Shown piece by piece: positions 37,977 through 45,986 of a stretch of 64,000 nucleotides of DNA. The stretch is from NCBI GenBank assembly GCA_958295815.1, contig OY282374.1, positions 1,198,856 to 1,262,855 on the forward strand, written 5' to 3'. The position numbers and the translations under genes are program-made. Source of the DNA: Candidatus Poribacteria bacterium. GTDB lineage: Bacteria; Poribacteria; WGA-4E; WGA-3G. The notes under the pieces are model-generated. The model had not been told where the DNA came from. It did not search any database and worked only from the letters and a program-made list of their open reading frames with translations. The first letter of the stretch is position 1. The number at the start of each line of letters is the position of its first letter.

Positions 37977-38774
37977 TTAGTGCGTTTCTGTCGGTTTTAG
38001 ATACTTGAGCGGACTTTCAACGATGTAATCCCCCGCATCCTGAAAAAACTGCTGAATCAGGAAGGTATGTGCAGCTCCAATAATCAGCAGGATTCGCTCA
38101 TCATCAGATTCGGTAATTCGCGTCAGGTTCACATAAGTCTTGAGATTACGCGGATACCAGAAGTACCCCATCCAATTCGCTCCAGGATATTGATCGCCTA
38201 ACCCAATCCGCGCGCTCCGTAGATATTTCTGATGGCCTGAATGTATCCGTTCAGGTTGATTGAGCCGTATGTACATGTCAATAATAGGTTCGTACTCAGG
38301 TTCAATACCAGTTGTGCTGTTTTCATCCTGAGCAGTTTTTTCTTCAGTGGTAGGAAGATATAGGAGATGCTCCTGGCCATGCGTTTTGGCAAACTTAGAG
38401 TAATCTGTCAAATCGTCATCAGGATCGTGTTGAAAGATTGGGTTTTCCTCAGGACTTCGGAAATAATCCACGCAATAGACCTTTGGATGACCCATCATTT
38501 TCGCCAATCGGAAGCCGACTTGATGGACTTCATGGCGTTCAAGTTGAAATTCGTCCTTCAGATAGGCGTTGTATTCCTCCTGAAGATTAGGGTCAAGATG
38601 GTCGACCTCAACGGCTATCTTCGTCGGTTGAAATTGAGCAAGTTGATCAGCGAGTTGTTGCAGTTCGCGCTGGCGTTTAGGTTCTCGCATATCATCTATA
38701 TCATCTCCATCCCATCCAGCCAAGTGGTGACTCCCAAGAATCATGATTGTCGGTTTTATCGGGTGTTTCATCAA
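37977..38774 (-). CDS. DUF5694 family protein, copy 3 (type A)
   Basis: A 265-residue cytoplasmic-type paralog with MILGSHHLAGWDG, PTKIAVEVD, VYCVDYFRS and IIGAAHTFLIQQFF. It shares the YCVD(W/Y)FR motif with copy 1, which marks the A type. Its ATG overlaps the stop of copy 4 by four bases, so the two should be translated together. A gap of 144 bases follows before copy 2. Confidence 0.75.
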   Translation of the reverse strand: MMKHPIKPTIMILGSHHLAGWDGDDIDDMREPKRQRELQQLADQLAQFQPTKIAVEVDHLDPNLQEEYNAYLKDEFQLERHEVHQVGFRLAKMMGHPKVYCVDYFRSPEENPIFQHDPDDDLTDYSKFAKTHGQEHLLYLPTTEEKTAQDENSTTGIEPEYEPIIDMYIRLNQPERIHSGHQKYLRSARIGLGDQYPGANWMGYFWYPRNLKTYVNLTRITESDDERILLIIGAAHTFLIQQFFQDAGDYIVESPLKYLKPTETH

Positions 38775-39562
38775 TTAGTTTCCTCCGCTTTTAGGTATTT
38801 CAGCGGATTTCCAATAATATAATCTCCCGAATCCTCAAGAAACTGATGAACCAGAAAACCGTGTCCTCCTCCGATAATTAACAGAATGCGATCCTCAGCA
38901 GATTCGGTAATCCGCGTTAGATTCACAAAAATCTTAAGATTTCGCGCATACCATACATGAGCAACCCAATTGGCTCCGGGATATTGGTCACCTAACCCAA
39001 TACGAGCACTCCGCAAATAGTGCTGATGATCGGCGCGTCTACCTTCAGGTTCATTATCCCGTATGTACATCTCAATAATTGATACATATTTCTCAGGTTC
39101 AATCCAGGTTGTGCCATCTTTATCCGTGATAATTTTCCCTTCAGTAGGCGGAGGACGCAGGAGATGTTTTTGATTGTGTTCTTCTGCAAATCCATGACGA
39201 TCCATCAAATGGTCCTCAATTTTGTCAAGGATCGGCCACTCCTCTGGCCAATAATCAACACCGTAGAGTCTCGAATGCCCCATTAGTTTTGCTAATCGAA
39301 AGCCGATCTGGTTGTGTTCATCGCGTTTGAGTTCATACGTCCCTTTGAGATAGGCTTGATAGTTTGTGTTGGTCTCGGTGTCAGACCTTGGGTCTCTCTC
39401 GAGTGCTATCTTGGTAGGTTTGAATTCTTTGAGTTGTTCAACTAACTGTTCAATCTCGCGTTGGCGTTTGGGATCGAGAATATCATCCATTTTTGTATTG
39501 TATACATCTGCCCCATAATTTGCCAAGTGCGTGCTACCAAGAATCATAATTGTCGGTTTCAT
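38771..39562 (-). CDS. DUF5694 family protein, copy 4 (type B)
   Basis: A 263-residue paralog, first of the four in the direction of transcription. Motifs: MILGSTHLANYG, IALERDP, LYGVDYWPEE, TWIEPEKY and IIGGGHGFLVHQFL. Unlike copy 2 it has no signal peptide. It lies 70 bases after the S66 peptidase gene and overlaps copy 3. Confidence 0.75.
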   Translation of the reverse strand: MKPTIMILGSTHLANYGADVYNTKMDDILDPKRQREIEQLVEQLKEFKPTKIALERDPRSDTETNTNYQAYLKGTYELKRDEHNQIGFRLAKLMGHSRLYGVDYWPEEWPILDKIEDHLMDRHGFAEEHNQKHLLRPPPTEGKIITDKDGTTWIEPEKYVSIIEMYIRDNEPEGRRADHQHYLRSARIGLGDQYPGANWVAHVWYARNLKIFVNLTRITESAEDRILLIIGGGHGFLVHQFLEDSGDYIIGNPLKYLKAEETN

Positions 39563-39632
39563 ATACGTGTTTGCCTTTCTACAGTTATCGGTGTAGTAAT
39601 ACCTTCTGAAGTTGTAAGATCAACTCAGGATA

Positions 39633-40771
39633 TTAATTTTCTACGACAGCCCCTTCATCTATACTGAATGGGTTTTGTTCTGAGTCGAGGGATGCTTGGA
39701 TACCGATAGGAAGTGTCAGTCGTGGAGCAGTATGACCAAAGTCAACGCCTGCCAAGATCGGAAACTGCCGACCTGCTGTGTATTCAAGGATTAGAGATTC
39801 AAAGAGTTTATTCTCTTCCTCGGAGAGGTTATTGATTTTACCGACAATTAGACCGGCAATCTGGTCGAACGCTCCTGTCTGTTGACATTGTGCTAATCGT
39901 TCGTCAACGGTACTGAGTAGTTGACCATCAGAGAAGTTGACAGCCTCAATACACATAATTGCGCCTTGCCACGATGGCCAATACGGAGTTCCTGCCAACG
40001 TCACCTGAGTCCTTAAACTGCCTCCTATTAACGGACCGCTCGCGGTGCCAGTTCGCAACCAGTGCCAACCCGGATTCGATTTCATCGCACGAGGTTCGTT
40101 ATCCACCGGATAGGCGTCTGTCCATTCTGCTGGTGGTTCAAGTTTACCTACCGGTTCCGTCTTAAACAACATCTGTTCTACCCACTGACACGTGTAGACG
40201 AACGGTTGCGGATATTCGCTAAAACCGTTGAGAATCATTGGACCGTGAAATGTAACCAGACCGGTTTTTGCATATAGACCCATCAGCAGTGCTGTAATCG
40301 CACTGTATCCCATCACGATTTTAGGTTTTTCTTGAATCTGTTCCCAATCCAACAGAGGTAGAACTGCATTGACGCCGCCCCCTCCAGATAGGCAGAAAAT
40401 GGCTTTGATGTTCGGGTCAGCGAACATCTGATTTAAATCTTCAGCACGGTGTTGTGGAGGCGGATTCAGGTGTTCACGTTGGTCGAGTGTATGAGGTGCA
40501 ATCTGGATGTGTAATCCTAATTCTTCTAAATAGGCAGCGCCTTGCTGAAGACCAGACGCATGAGCCGGGAAATACGCCGAGGCGGGTGATACGATGCCTA
40601 CGGTGTCGCCACGGGTAAGTTTCGGGGGTTTAATGGGTTTAAGCATAGAGTTCCTCAGAGTTGAATCATGAGTCGGTTTTGCCACCAACGGACGATTCAT
40701 AGAAAGTCCGGCAGCACCTAAGAAGTCACTGGCAGCAACTTTCAAGACTTCACGTCGGTCACTTTAGACAT
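39633..40771 (-). CDS. S66 family LD-carboxypeptidase with a frameshifted export signal
   Basis: Resembles muramoyltetrapeptide carboxypeptidase, which trims the terminal D-Ala from peptidoglycan peptides. The Ser-Glu-His triad is visible: GYSAITALLMGLY (Ser), IEAVNF (Glu), VDFGHTAPRLTLPIG (His). The normal GYSD is GYSA here. An unbroken frame starts only at TTG 40745. Upstream, ATG 40771 (AGAGGATGG before it) begins MSK, and adding one A in the AAA run at 40763-40765 gives MSKSDRREVLKVAASDFL, a twin-arginine signal. The gene is thus either damaged at its start or misassembled. An internal ATG (MLKPIKPPKL) could give a cytoplasmic form. Confidence 0.75.
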
Positions 40772-41135
40772 AATTATCTACCATCCTCTGAACCTGATAA
40801 CACTATTACATAGGCAAATTTCATGCCAATACTTACAACAAAATGCGACCCTGTATTGAGACCGTTAAAATTCCGAAGATATTTTTGTCGAGACACGCCC
40901 AAAACATAGACTCACACTGAGTTTGTCAACAGATACCAATGCATCACTTTTTAATTTCTCTGGGAGAGAAAGCGGTTATTTGCAAGTTACTATTCATTGT
41001 CAATACGCAAGAATTGAAGGGTAATACGCAAAAATTGTAGATTGTTCTGCGAAAGTTGCTACATCCAATGGTTTTTGCATAATGGGGTTTTTGGTGGGTG
41101 TTTCCTTTATGAGCAAACCTGTAGATGAGGAAAAG
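40772..41135. other. intergenic stretch without a recognised gene
   Basis: Between the S66 gene and the terminator of the sigma operon I see no supported ORF, RNA or promoter. A short minus-strand reading frame at 40944-41198 looks like chance. Confidence 0.5.
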
Positions 41136-41168
41136 GAAACGGGCGGGTCTAGCGACGCCGCCCGTTTC
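41136..41168 (-). terminator. hairpin ending the ECF sigma operon
   Basis: GAAACGGGCGG (41136-41146) and CCGCCCGTTTC (41158-41168) form a perfect 11-bp stem with an 11-base loop, 12 bases after the last stop codon. On the minus strand CCTTTTCC follows. Confidence 0.65.
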
Positions 41169-41179
41169 TGTAGGGAAAG

Positions 41180-43714
41180 TTAAAACATGCGAGACCATTT
41201 GAAATCGACTTGATAGCCTCGTCCGTCTTCAAGTGCTTTCGCGAGGTTCAATCTGAAGGGTCCACCTTGGAAACCTATCCCCAGATTAACCTTCGGTTGC
41301 ATCTGTTTTATGTCTTCCAAGTTATACCAGACTTGACCTACATCCACGAAGGGGATGATAAACGCATCTTTTCCTCTTTTTAACTTGTGAGCATACTCTA
41401 AATTGAAAAGGAATCCATGGTTACCCGAGAATTCGTAAAGTGAATATCCACGAAGTGTTCCAATCCCACCGATGACAAATTGACGTTGGTAGGGCAGCGG
41501 AGCAGTTGAAGTTCCGACTTTCAACCGTGCAGCAACCCGATCTTCCCCAATAGAATAGTAATGCCGAAGGTGCATCTGGAAGCGCGTGAAATCGAAATCG
41601 GAACCGATTGCAGAACTCGCGTGTTCTACAAGAAACGTGTTATACCACTCGTGTATGTTTTCGTTTTCTCGGTCTTCATAATCGTATTCTAAGTCAGTAT
41701 TCCCACGATCATCAAAATCATATTTTAAGGAGATACTGCGCATGCTCCCAGCGTGTATTGGAGAATTTTCGCGTCCAGCGGATATCGGATCTGCTGACCA
41801 GTTTCTGAGATGAAAGTTCATTGCATTTTGTAGGCTATTGTGTTCTTCCCAAAGTAGGGACATTCCGAGCGAGTGTCTCATGTTTTCGGGTTGCCATTGG
41901 AGTCCCATCACTGCACCCTCTCTGAGATAGTAGTCTTGGAAATCACTACCCCATAATGCACGCATAAACTGCTCACTATTGCTTAGCAAGATGTCCCTGT
42001 CCCTGACAGATGTTAATCGGTGAATTTGTGCACTGTACGTCAGGTTCGAGTTTTGTCCTAATGTGACACCACCACCCGTTCGATAGTTTAGGCTTTGGCT
42101 TGAGAGACCATAACTCATTGTCCCATACAAAAACGGACCTGCAGACATAGGATATTGCGTCTCGGAAGTGTGTTCATGAATGTCAATTGAGCCAATAGTT
42201 TCGTTACCATTTCGACGAATTGTTGAACCAGATCCAGAGAAAAAGAGCGGATCAGAGTACTGGCGATTTCCGATTTCAAATCCGCCACCGAGTTGCAAGC
42301 CATTGACCCGATTGAGACCACTGTCATTCAGGAAACGGAAGATATCTCTATTTGCTGGGATAGGCTCTGTGCCATGGTTTGAAGTCACCGAGACATTGAT
42401 AGCTTCATCCAGAGTCAATGCTATCAGTTCAACAGGTTCCATCGACTTACCATATTCATCGGTTTCTAAGGTATCTAAGAAACCTTGCGTCTCGGATGAT
42501 TTTGGCGGCGGCAATACATGTAGCCAGTGTCCATCGTTTTCATAGGATTCGTCTACGCCTATATTTGACCACCAAGAACGTACACCCGTCCGTACTTGTC
42601 CACGGTCAAAGTTAATCCCCATCCGAATGGGTTCGGTTGTGTCGGGGTAATCCAACATTGCCCACGGGATTTCCATCTCCACAACCCAGCCGTTCTCAAC
42701 AATGTTGGCGGCGACGTTCCACTGATCCATCCATTCAATTGTGTTTTCAGCCTGTTTGGGAGAGCGGACATATTTTGTGCCGAGTGGGTTTGCCATGAAG
42801 AAGGTACGATTAGAGAATCCGTGTGTATGGAGAGGGTCTATGCTGAAGGAAACCCAATCCTCTGCAGACCCAAACCTGATATGGTTTTGGGTCTGGCGCG
42901 CGGCGATTTTATCTGGTTCGCTATCATGGAGGTGCCATGCAACGTAGATAGCCTCGTTCGTGTAAACCAGTTTGACGACCGAATCATCTTCGACTGGATT
43001 TCCGCTACTCACATGCGTAAAGTTATTCGCTTCAGGCGCAATTTTCCAACACGCATCGTCAAGGATTCCATCAATGACAGGAACGTTTTCGATTTTGACA
43101 GCGAGTAACTCTCTCTGGACCTTATCTTGAACCGGTTTCGATTGTGCCTTCAAGGTATCACCAACGTTGATGTCCATCGCACCGAAATTGCTCAGATTTC
43201 CGAGCAGATCCTCAATGCGTTCTGGAGCAATCTTCCCAACGATGTTGACAAAAGTGGCTTCTCCAGATGTTTCAGGGATCACAATAGCGAAGATCCCGTA
43301 AACTATGTCTTCGTCAAATAGGAGGCTGATTTCTACTACCTCACTCTCTTCCTTGATTTTGACGAGGATTTCCCATTTATCTTCCTTGAGTCTACGCTGA
43401 AAGTAGTCAACCAATTCCTGTTCGTCGATAGTGACTCTATCGTAGGTGCGAACATAGATGCCGTCCACCATCTGAATGAGTTCAGCAACTTCTGGTGTAT
43501 TGCTCACCGATTTGGTAACCAAGTTAATAAGCTTGGCGGTTAGGTTGACCTCGACTTTTGCCTCAAGTGGGGCTGGGAAATCAAAGATGATAAGACCCTT
43601 GCTCTCGGTATCATCCGATTTTTCCTGTTGTGCAACTGCTGACTGTATCGGTATTAGCGATAAAACTAAGAACGGTAGTATGAACAGCAGTATACAGTGC
43701 TTTTGCAGTTTCAT
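41180..43714 (-). CDS. DUF4252-CBM9-Omp85 barrel fusion protein
   Basis: Secreted 844-residue outer-membrane protein with three parts. After the signal peptide (MKLQKHCILLFILPFLVLSL) comes a DUF4252-like domain (about 40-190: VEVNLTAKLINLVTKSVSN, MVDGIYVRTYDRV, YFQRRLKEDKWEIL). Next is a CBM9-like domain (about 205-405: VPVIDGILDDACWKIAPEAN, EDWVSFSIDPLHTHGFSNRT, WVVEMEIPWAMLDYPD). Last is a barrel with the Omp85/D15 signature GGIGTLRGY and end YQVDFKWSRMF. The DUF4252 part is related to the gene just upstream, the CBM9 part to the gene at 31463. Last gene of the sigma operon. Confidence 0.82.
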   Translation of the reverse strand: MKLQKHCILLFILPFLVLSLIPIQSAVAQQEKSDDTESKGLIIFDFPAPLEAKVEVNLTAKLINLVTKSVSNTPEVAELIQMVDGIYVRTYDRVTIDEQELVDYFQRRLKEDKWEILVKIKEESEVVEISLLFDEDIVYGIFAIVIPETSGEATFVNIVGKIAPERIEDLLGNLSNFGAMDINVGDTLKAQSKPVQDKVQRELLAVKIENVPVIDGILDDACWKIAPEANNFTHVSSGNPVEDDSVVKLVYTNEAIYVAWHLHDSEPDKIAARQTQNHIRFGSAEDWVSFSIDPLHTHGFSNRTFFMANPLGTKYVRSPKQAENTIEWMDQWNVAANIVENGWVVEMEIPWAMLDYPDTTEPIRMGINFDRGQVRTGVRSWWSNIGVDESYENDGHWLHVLPPPKSSETQGFLDTLETDEYGKSMEPVELIALTLDEAINVSVTSNHGTEPIPANRDIFRFLNDSGLNRVNGLQLGGGFEIGNRQYSDPLFFSGSGSTIRRNGNETIGSIDIHEHTSETQYPMSAGPFLYGTMSYGLSSQSLNYRTGGGVTLGQNSNLTYSAQIHRLTSVRDRDILLSNSEQFMRALWGSDFQDYYLREGAVMGLQWQPENMRHSLGMSLLWEEHNSLQNAMNFHLRNWSADPISAGRENSPIHAGSMRSISLKYDFDDRGNTDLEYDYEDRENENIHEWYNTFLVEHASSAIGSDFDFTRFQMHLRHYYSIGEDRVAARLKVGTSTAPLPYQRQFVIGGIGTLRGYSLYEFSGNHGFLFNLEYAHKLKRGKDAFIIPFVDVGQVWYNLEDIKQMQPKVNLGIGFQGGPFRLNLAKALEDGRGYQVDFKWSRMF

Positions 43715-43726
43715 TTGTTTGACTCC

Positions 43727-44440
43727 TTATTTTGAGTGGTCGTTGGTTTCAGTTTCTGATTTCGGTGCTTCGTCAGATTTTTCGGTTTCTGATTTTGATG
43801 CTTCGTCAGGTTCTTCCGGGTTGACCTCCATCTGCAACCATCCGGGGTTGGGAGCATTTACCAAATCACGGATTGTCTCGGATATTCCGCCTTCCGAACT
43901 GGATTTCATAAGTTGTCCAAATAGAACACCGAGTTTCTGGAAGTCGATATCGCCGTAGACATTCACGAAACTCCAGCTCTCATCATCAATAATCGTGGCG
44001 AAAATACCCCGCAGTATGCCCGGTTCTTCGGCGTAGAGCAGACTGAGATTGAATTTATCCTTAACTTTGACGATATGTTCCCACTTTTCGTTTTCAAGGA
44101 CACCTTGGTAGTGCTCCATTATCTGGTTGAGGTCTTCCGCCTCTTTATCATAAGCTCGGACAGCGGCACCTTTTAGCATGTCGGCGTACTCTGTATATGC
44201 CGCCATGTCTATCGGTTGGTCTCCGTCGGGTTTGGGAATGCTCGCAATACCGAAATTGATAATCAGGTTGAAGAAAGTTTGATCCAAGTTAATTTGAACT
44301 TCAGGGACAGAGGCGTTCGGCGGATCCATTTCTATCTTACCGCGGATTGCCTCCGTTTTTTCTGTGCCGTTGGTCAGGGCGTACACGTTTGTCAAGACGC
44401 AGCTGACTATTAAAAGTGCTATAAGGGTGAATTTTCTCAT
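43727..44440 (-). CDS. secreted DUF4252 protein
   Basis: A 237-residue protein with a signal peptide (MRKFTLIALLIVSCVLTNVY). The body fits DUF4252: VPEVQINLDQTFFNLIINFG, LKGAAVRAYDKEAEDLNQIM, YQGVLENEKWEHIVKVKDKF, and SWSFVNVYGDIDFQKLGVLF. The tail is acidic with a short repeat (SETEKSDEAPKSETETND). Its start overlaps the anti-sigma stop by four bases, and the next gene begins 13 bases after it. Role unknown; a place in the sigma/anti-sigma operon suggests an envelope function. Confidence 0.8.
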   Translation of the reverse strand: MRKFTLIALLIVSCVLTNVYALTNGTEKTEAIRGKIEMDPPNASVPEVQINLDQTFFNLIINFGIASIPKPDGDQPIDMAAYTEYADMLKGAAVRAYDKEAEDLNQIMEHYQGVLENEKWEHIVKVKDKFNLSLLYAEEPGILRGIFATIIDDESWSFVNVYGDIDFQKLGVLFGQLMKSSSEGGISETIRDLVNAPNPGWLQMEVNPEEPDEASKSETEKSDEAPKSETETNDHSK

Positions 44441-45117
44441 CGGGTTTCTCCTTCTTGTTGTGAATTTTGAGGATCTTCTGTATTCGGAGTATTTTCGGAT
44501 GATTGGTTAAGACTATCCAAACTCCGGTGAATTGCTGATGAAACATTCATTTTCTTCTTCAATGCCCGGCGCGAGGCTTCTTCAATCTGAACAAATGGAT
44601 CGCGTGAAGCCCTATTAATCTGGGTATTTGGCAGTTTTTCGTTAACTACAATGTTGGTCCGCTCTACTGCGTAATTCAACTTGCTGAGGGCATAATTCAG
44701 ATCGCGGGAGGCTTGCATAATCTTTTCATGTTGTTGATACTGGTAGATACCAAACGCTACAATTCCAAAAAGACATGCCAACGCCCCTACGCGGACGAGT
44801 GGTAAAGTTAAATTATTCCAGAACGTCGGTAATTGAAATATCCGATGCCACCATCTCTTACCTTCGTCTGGGTGAGCGCGAACATAAGCCGCAACGGCGT
44901 CAAAGATTTCTGGTGGTGGCTCCGGTCTCGGAAGTTCGTGTAATGCTTCGTCAATCGTCTGTGCCAAGTCAACTTCATCTTGACACCTTTGGCAGGATGC
45001 GATGTGCGCTGCTATTGTTGCATGCGTCTTTGCATCTAATTCATCGGCAAGATATGCCTCTAAGGTGTCTTGAACTTCTATGCAAGATGAATCTTGGTGA
45101 AGAGGATATTGGTTCAT
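44437..45117 (-). CDS. membrane anti-sigma factor with HxxxCxxC zinc motif
   Basis: A 226-residue protein. The cytoplasmic N-terminal part has the anti-sigma zinc motif HIASCQRCQDEV (about 38-49), preceded by LEAYLADELDAKTHATIAAH. A membrane helix follows (LVRVGALACLFGIVAFGIYQ, about 107-126), then a helical extracytoplasmic part. It should hold the ECF sigma encoded just upstream; the two genes overlap by four bases (ATGA). Confidence 0.88.
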   Translation of the reverse strand: MNQYPLHQDSSCIEVQDTLEAYLADELDAKTHATIAAHIASCQRCQDEVDLAQTIDEALHELPRPEPPPEIFDAVAAYVRAHPDEGKRWWHRIFQLPTFWNNLTLPLVRVGALACLFGIVAFGIYQYQQHEKIMQASRDLNYALSKLNYAVERTNIVVNEKLPNTQINRASRDPFVQIEEASRRALKKKMNVSSAIHRSLDSLNQSSENTPNTEDPQNSQQEGETR

Positions 45118-45647
45118 TCGTTATTTCTCCAATAGGGACGCAATAGTTCCCGCAATTTCTTACGGGCACGGAATGCTGTTGATTTCACAGTGCCTTCGGG
45201 TTGTTTTAATACCTTTGCAATCTCCTTGAAACTCATGCCTTCTAATTCCCGCATAGTTATCACTGTTCGCATGTCTGTCGGCAATTTACTGATCGCACAA
45301 TGCACTGACGTTTTGAGTTCCTGCTTGATGACAATTTCATCGGGTGCAGGATTTCGTTGGTGCGTGTGTCTGTGCATGAGTGCCTCGAGTTCCGATTCGT
45401 CTCCTTCTGTCAGTGGCTCTTGGAATTTTCGCCGCTTCAACAGATTGAAACAGAGATTTTGTGCGCATTTTAACAACCATGAACGGACGGTCTTCGGACG
45501 CAATTTGCCACGGTGTTCCCATGCTTTTATGAAGGTTTCCTGTGTTATGTCCTCTGCATCTTCCCGATTTCCGAGTAGATAAAGAGTATGCTGATAAATT
45601 TGAGCCTTGTGTTCATGCACAAGTTCAAGGAATTTATCTTCTGTCAT
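45114..45647 (-). CDS. ECF-family sigma factor
   Basis: Stand-alone sigma of 177 residues. Region 2: LVHEHKAQIYQHTLYLLGN, AEDITQETFIKAWEHRGKL, VRSWLLKCAQNLCFNLLKRR. Region 4: LPTDMRTVITMRELEGMSFKEIAKVLKQPEGTVKSTAFRARKKL. ATG 45647 is chosen over in-frame starts at 45677 and 45707 because those fall at or upstream of the predicted transcription start. Followed by its anti-sigma. The promoter motif before it also stands before the CBM9/DUF5916 gene, which suggests self-activation and at least one distant target. Confidence 0.9.
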   Translation of the reverse strand: MTEDKFLELVHEHKAQIYQHTLYLLGNREDAEDITQETFIKAWEHRGKLRPKTVRSWLLKCAQNLCFNLLKRRKFQEPLTEGDESELEALMHRHTHQRNPAPDEIVIKQELKTSVHCAISKLPTDMRTVITMRELEGMSFKEIAKVLKQPEGTVKSTAFRARKKLRELLRPYWRNNE

Positions 45648-45677
45648 TTTTTGACTCCGCGCTTTTGAGGTTACCAT

Positions 45678-45707
45678 TACTACAAATGAGGTGCAAAAAA
45701 GTTGCAC
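45678..45707 (-). promoter_or_regulatory. ECF-type promoter of the sigma operon
   Basis: On the minus strand GTGCAAC (45701-45707), 17 bases, GTAGTA (45678-45683). An AAC-containing -35 box is typical of ECF promoters. The same blocks and spacing occur at 33533-33562. The -35 half also lies in a GTGCAA/TTGCAC inverted repeat (45691-45707). Confidence 0.65.
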
Positions 45708-45923
45708 TTTTTTACAAATTATCTTATAAATCCAGTTGTGACGCGGGTGTAACTTTTGTCCAGTGAAATCGTAACTTATAAAGATATTCTGTTAATATGA
45801 AACAAAGTGAAAAATTTAGGTGTGGTTGTTTAGTTATTGTTCGCGTTTTCTGAATCACAGGTTATCTTGGATGGCATGGATGACATGGGTGGAGCGGTGT
45901 TTGTATAGGGGTGTTTGGGGTTT

Positions 45924-45962
45924 GTAGGGACGGAAATCTGTTTATGGAGATCCCTTCCCTAC
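45924..45962. repeat. inverted repeat downstream of the MDR gene
   Basis: GTAGGGA (45924-45930) can pair with TCCCTAC (45956-45962), with ATCT/AGAT inside. It follows the stop of the minus-strand MDR gene and may act as its 3' hairpin. The rest of 45708-45986 shows no gene. Confidence 0.45.
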
Positions 45963-45986
45963 CTCAGTTGGTGCGGGATAACGAAG

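Noticed and set aside
40944..41198. 84-residue minus-strand frame downstream of the sigma operon
   Set aside because: It crosses the operon terminator, has no family features and no good start.
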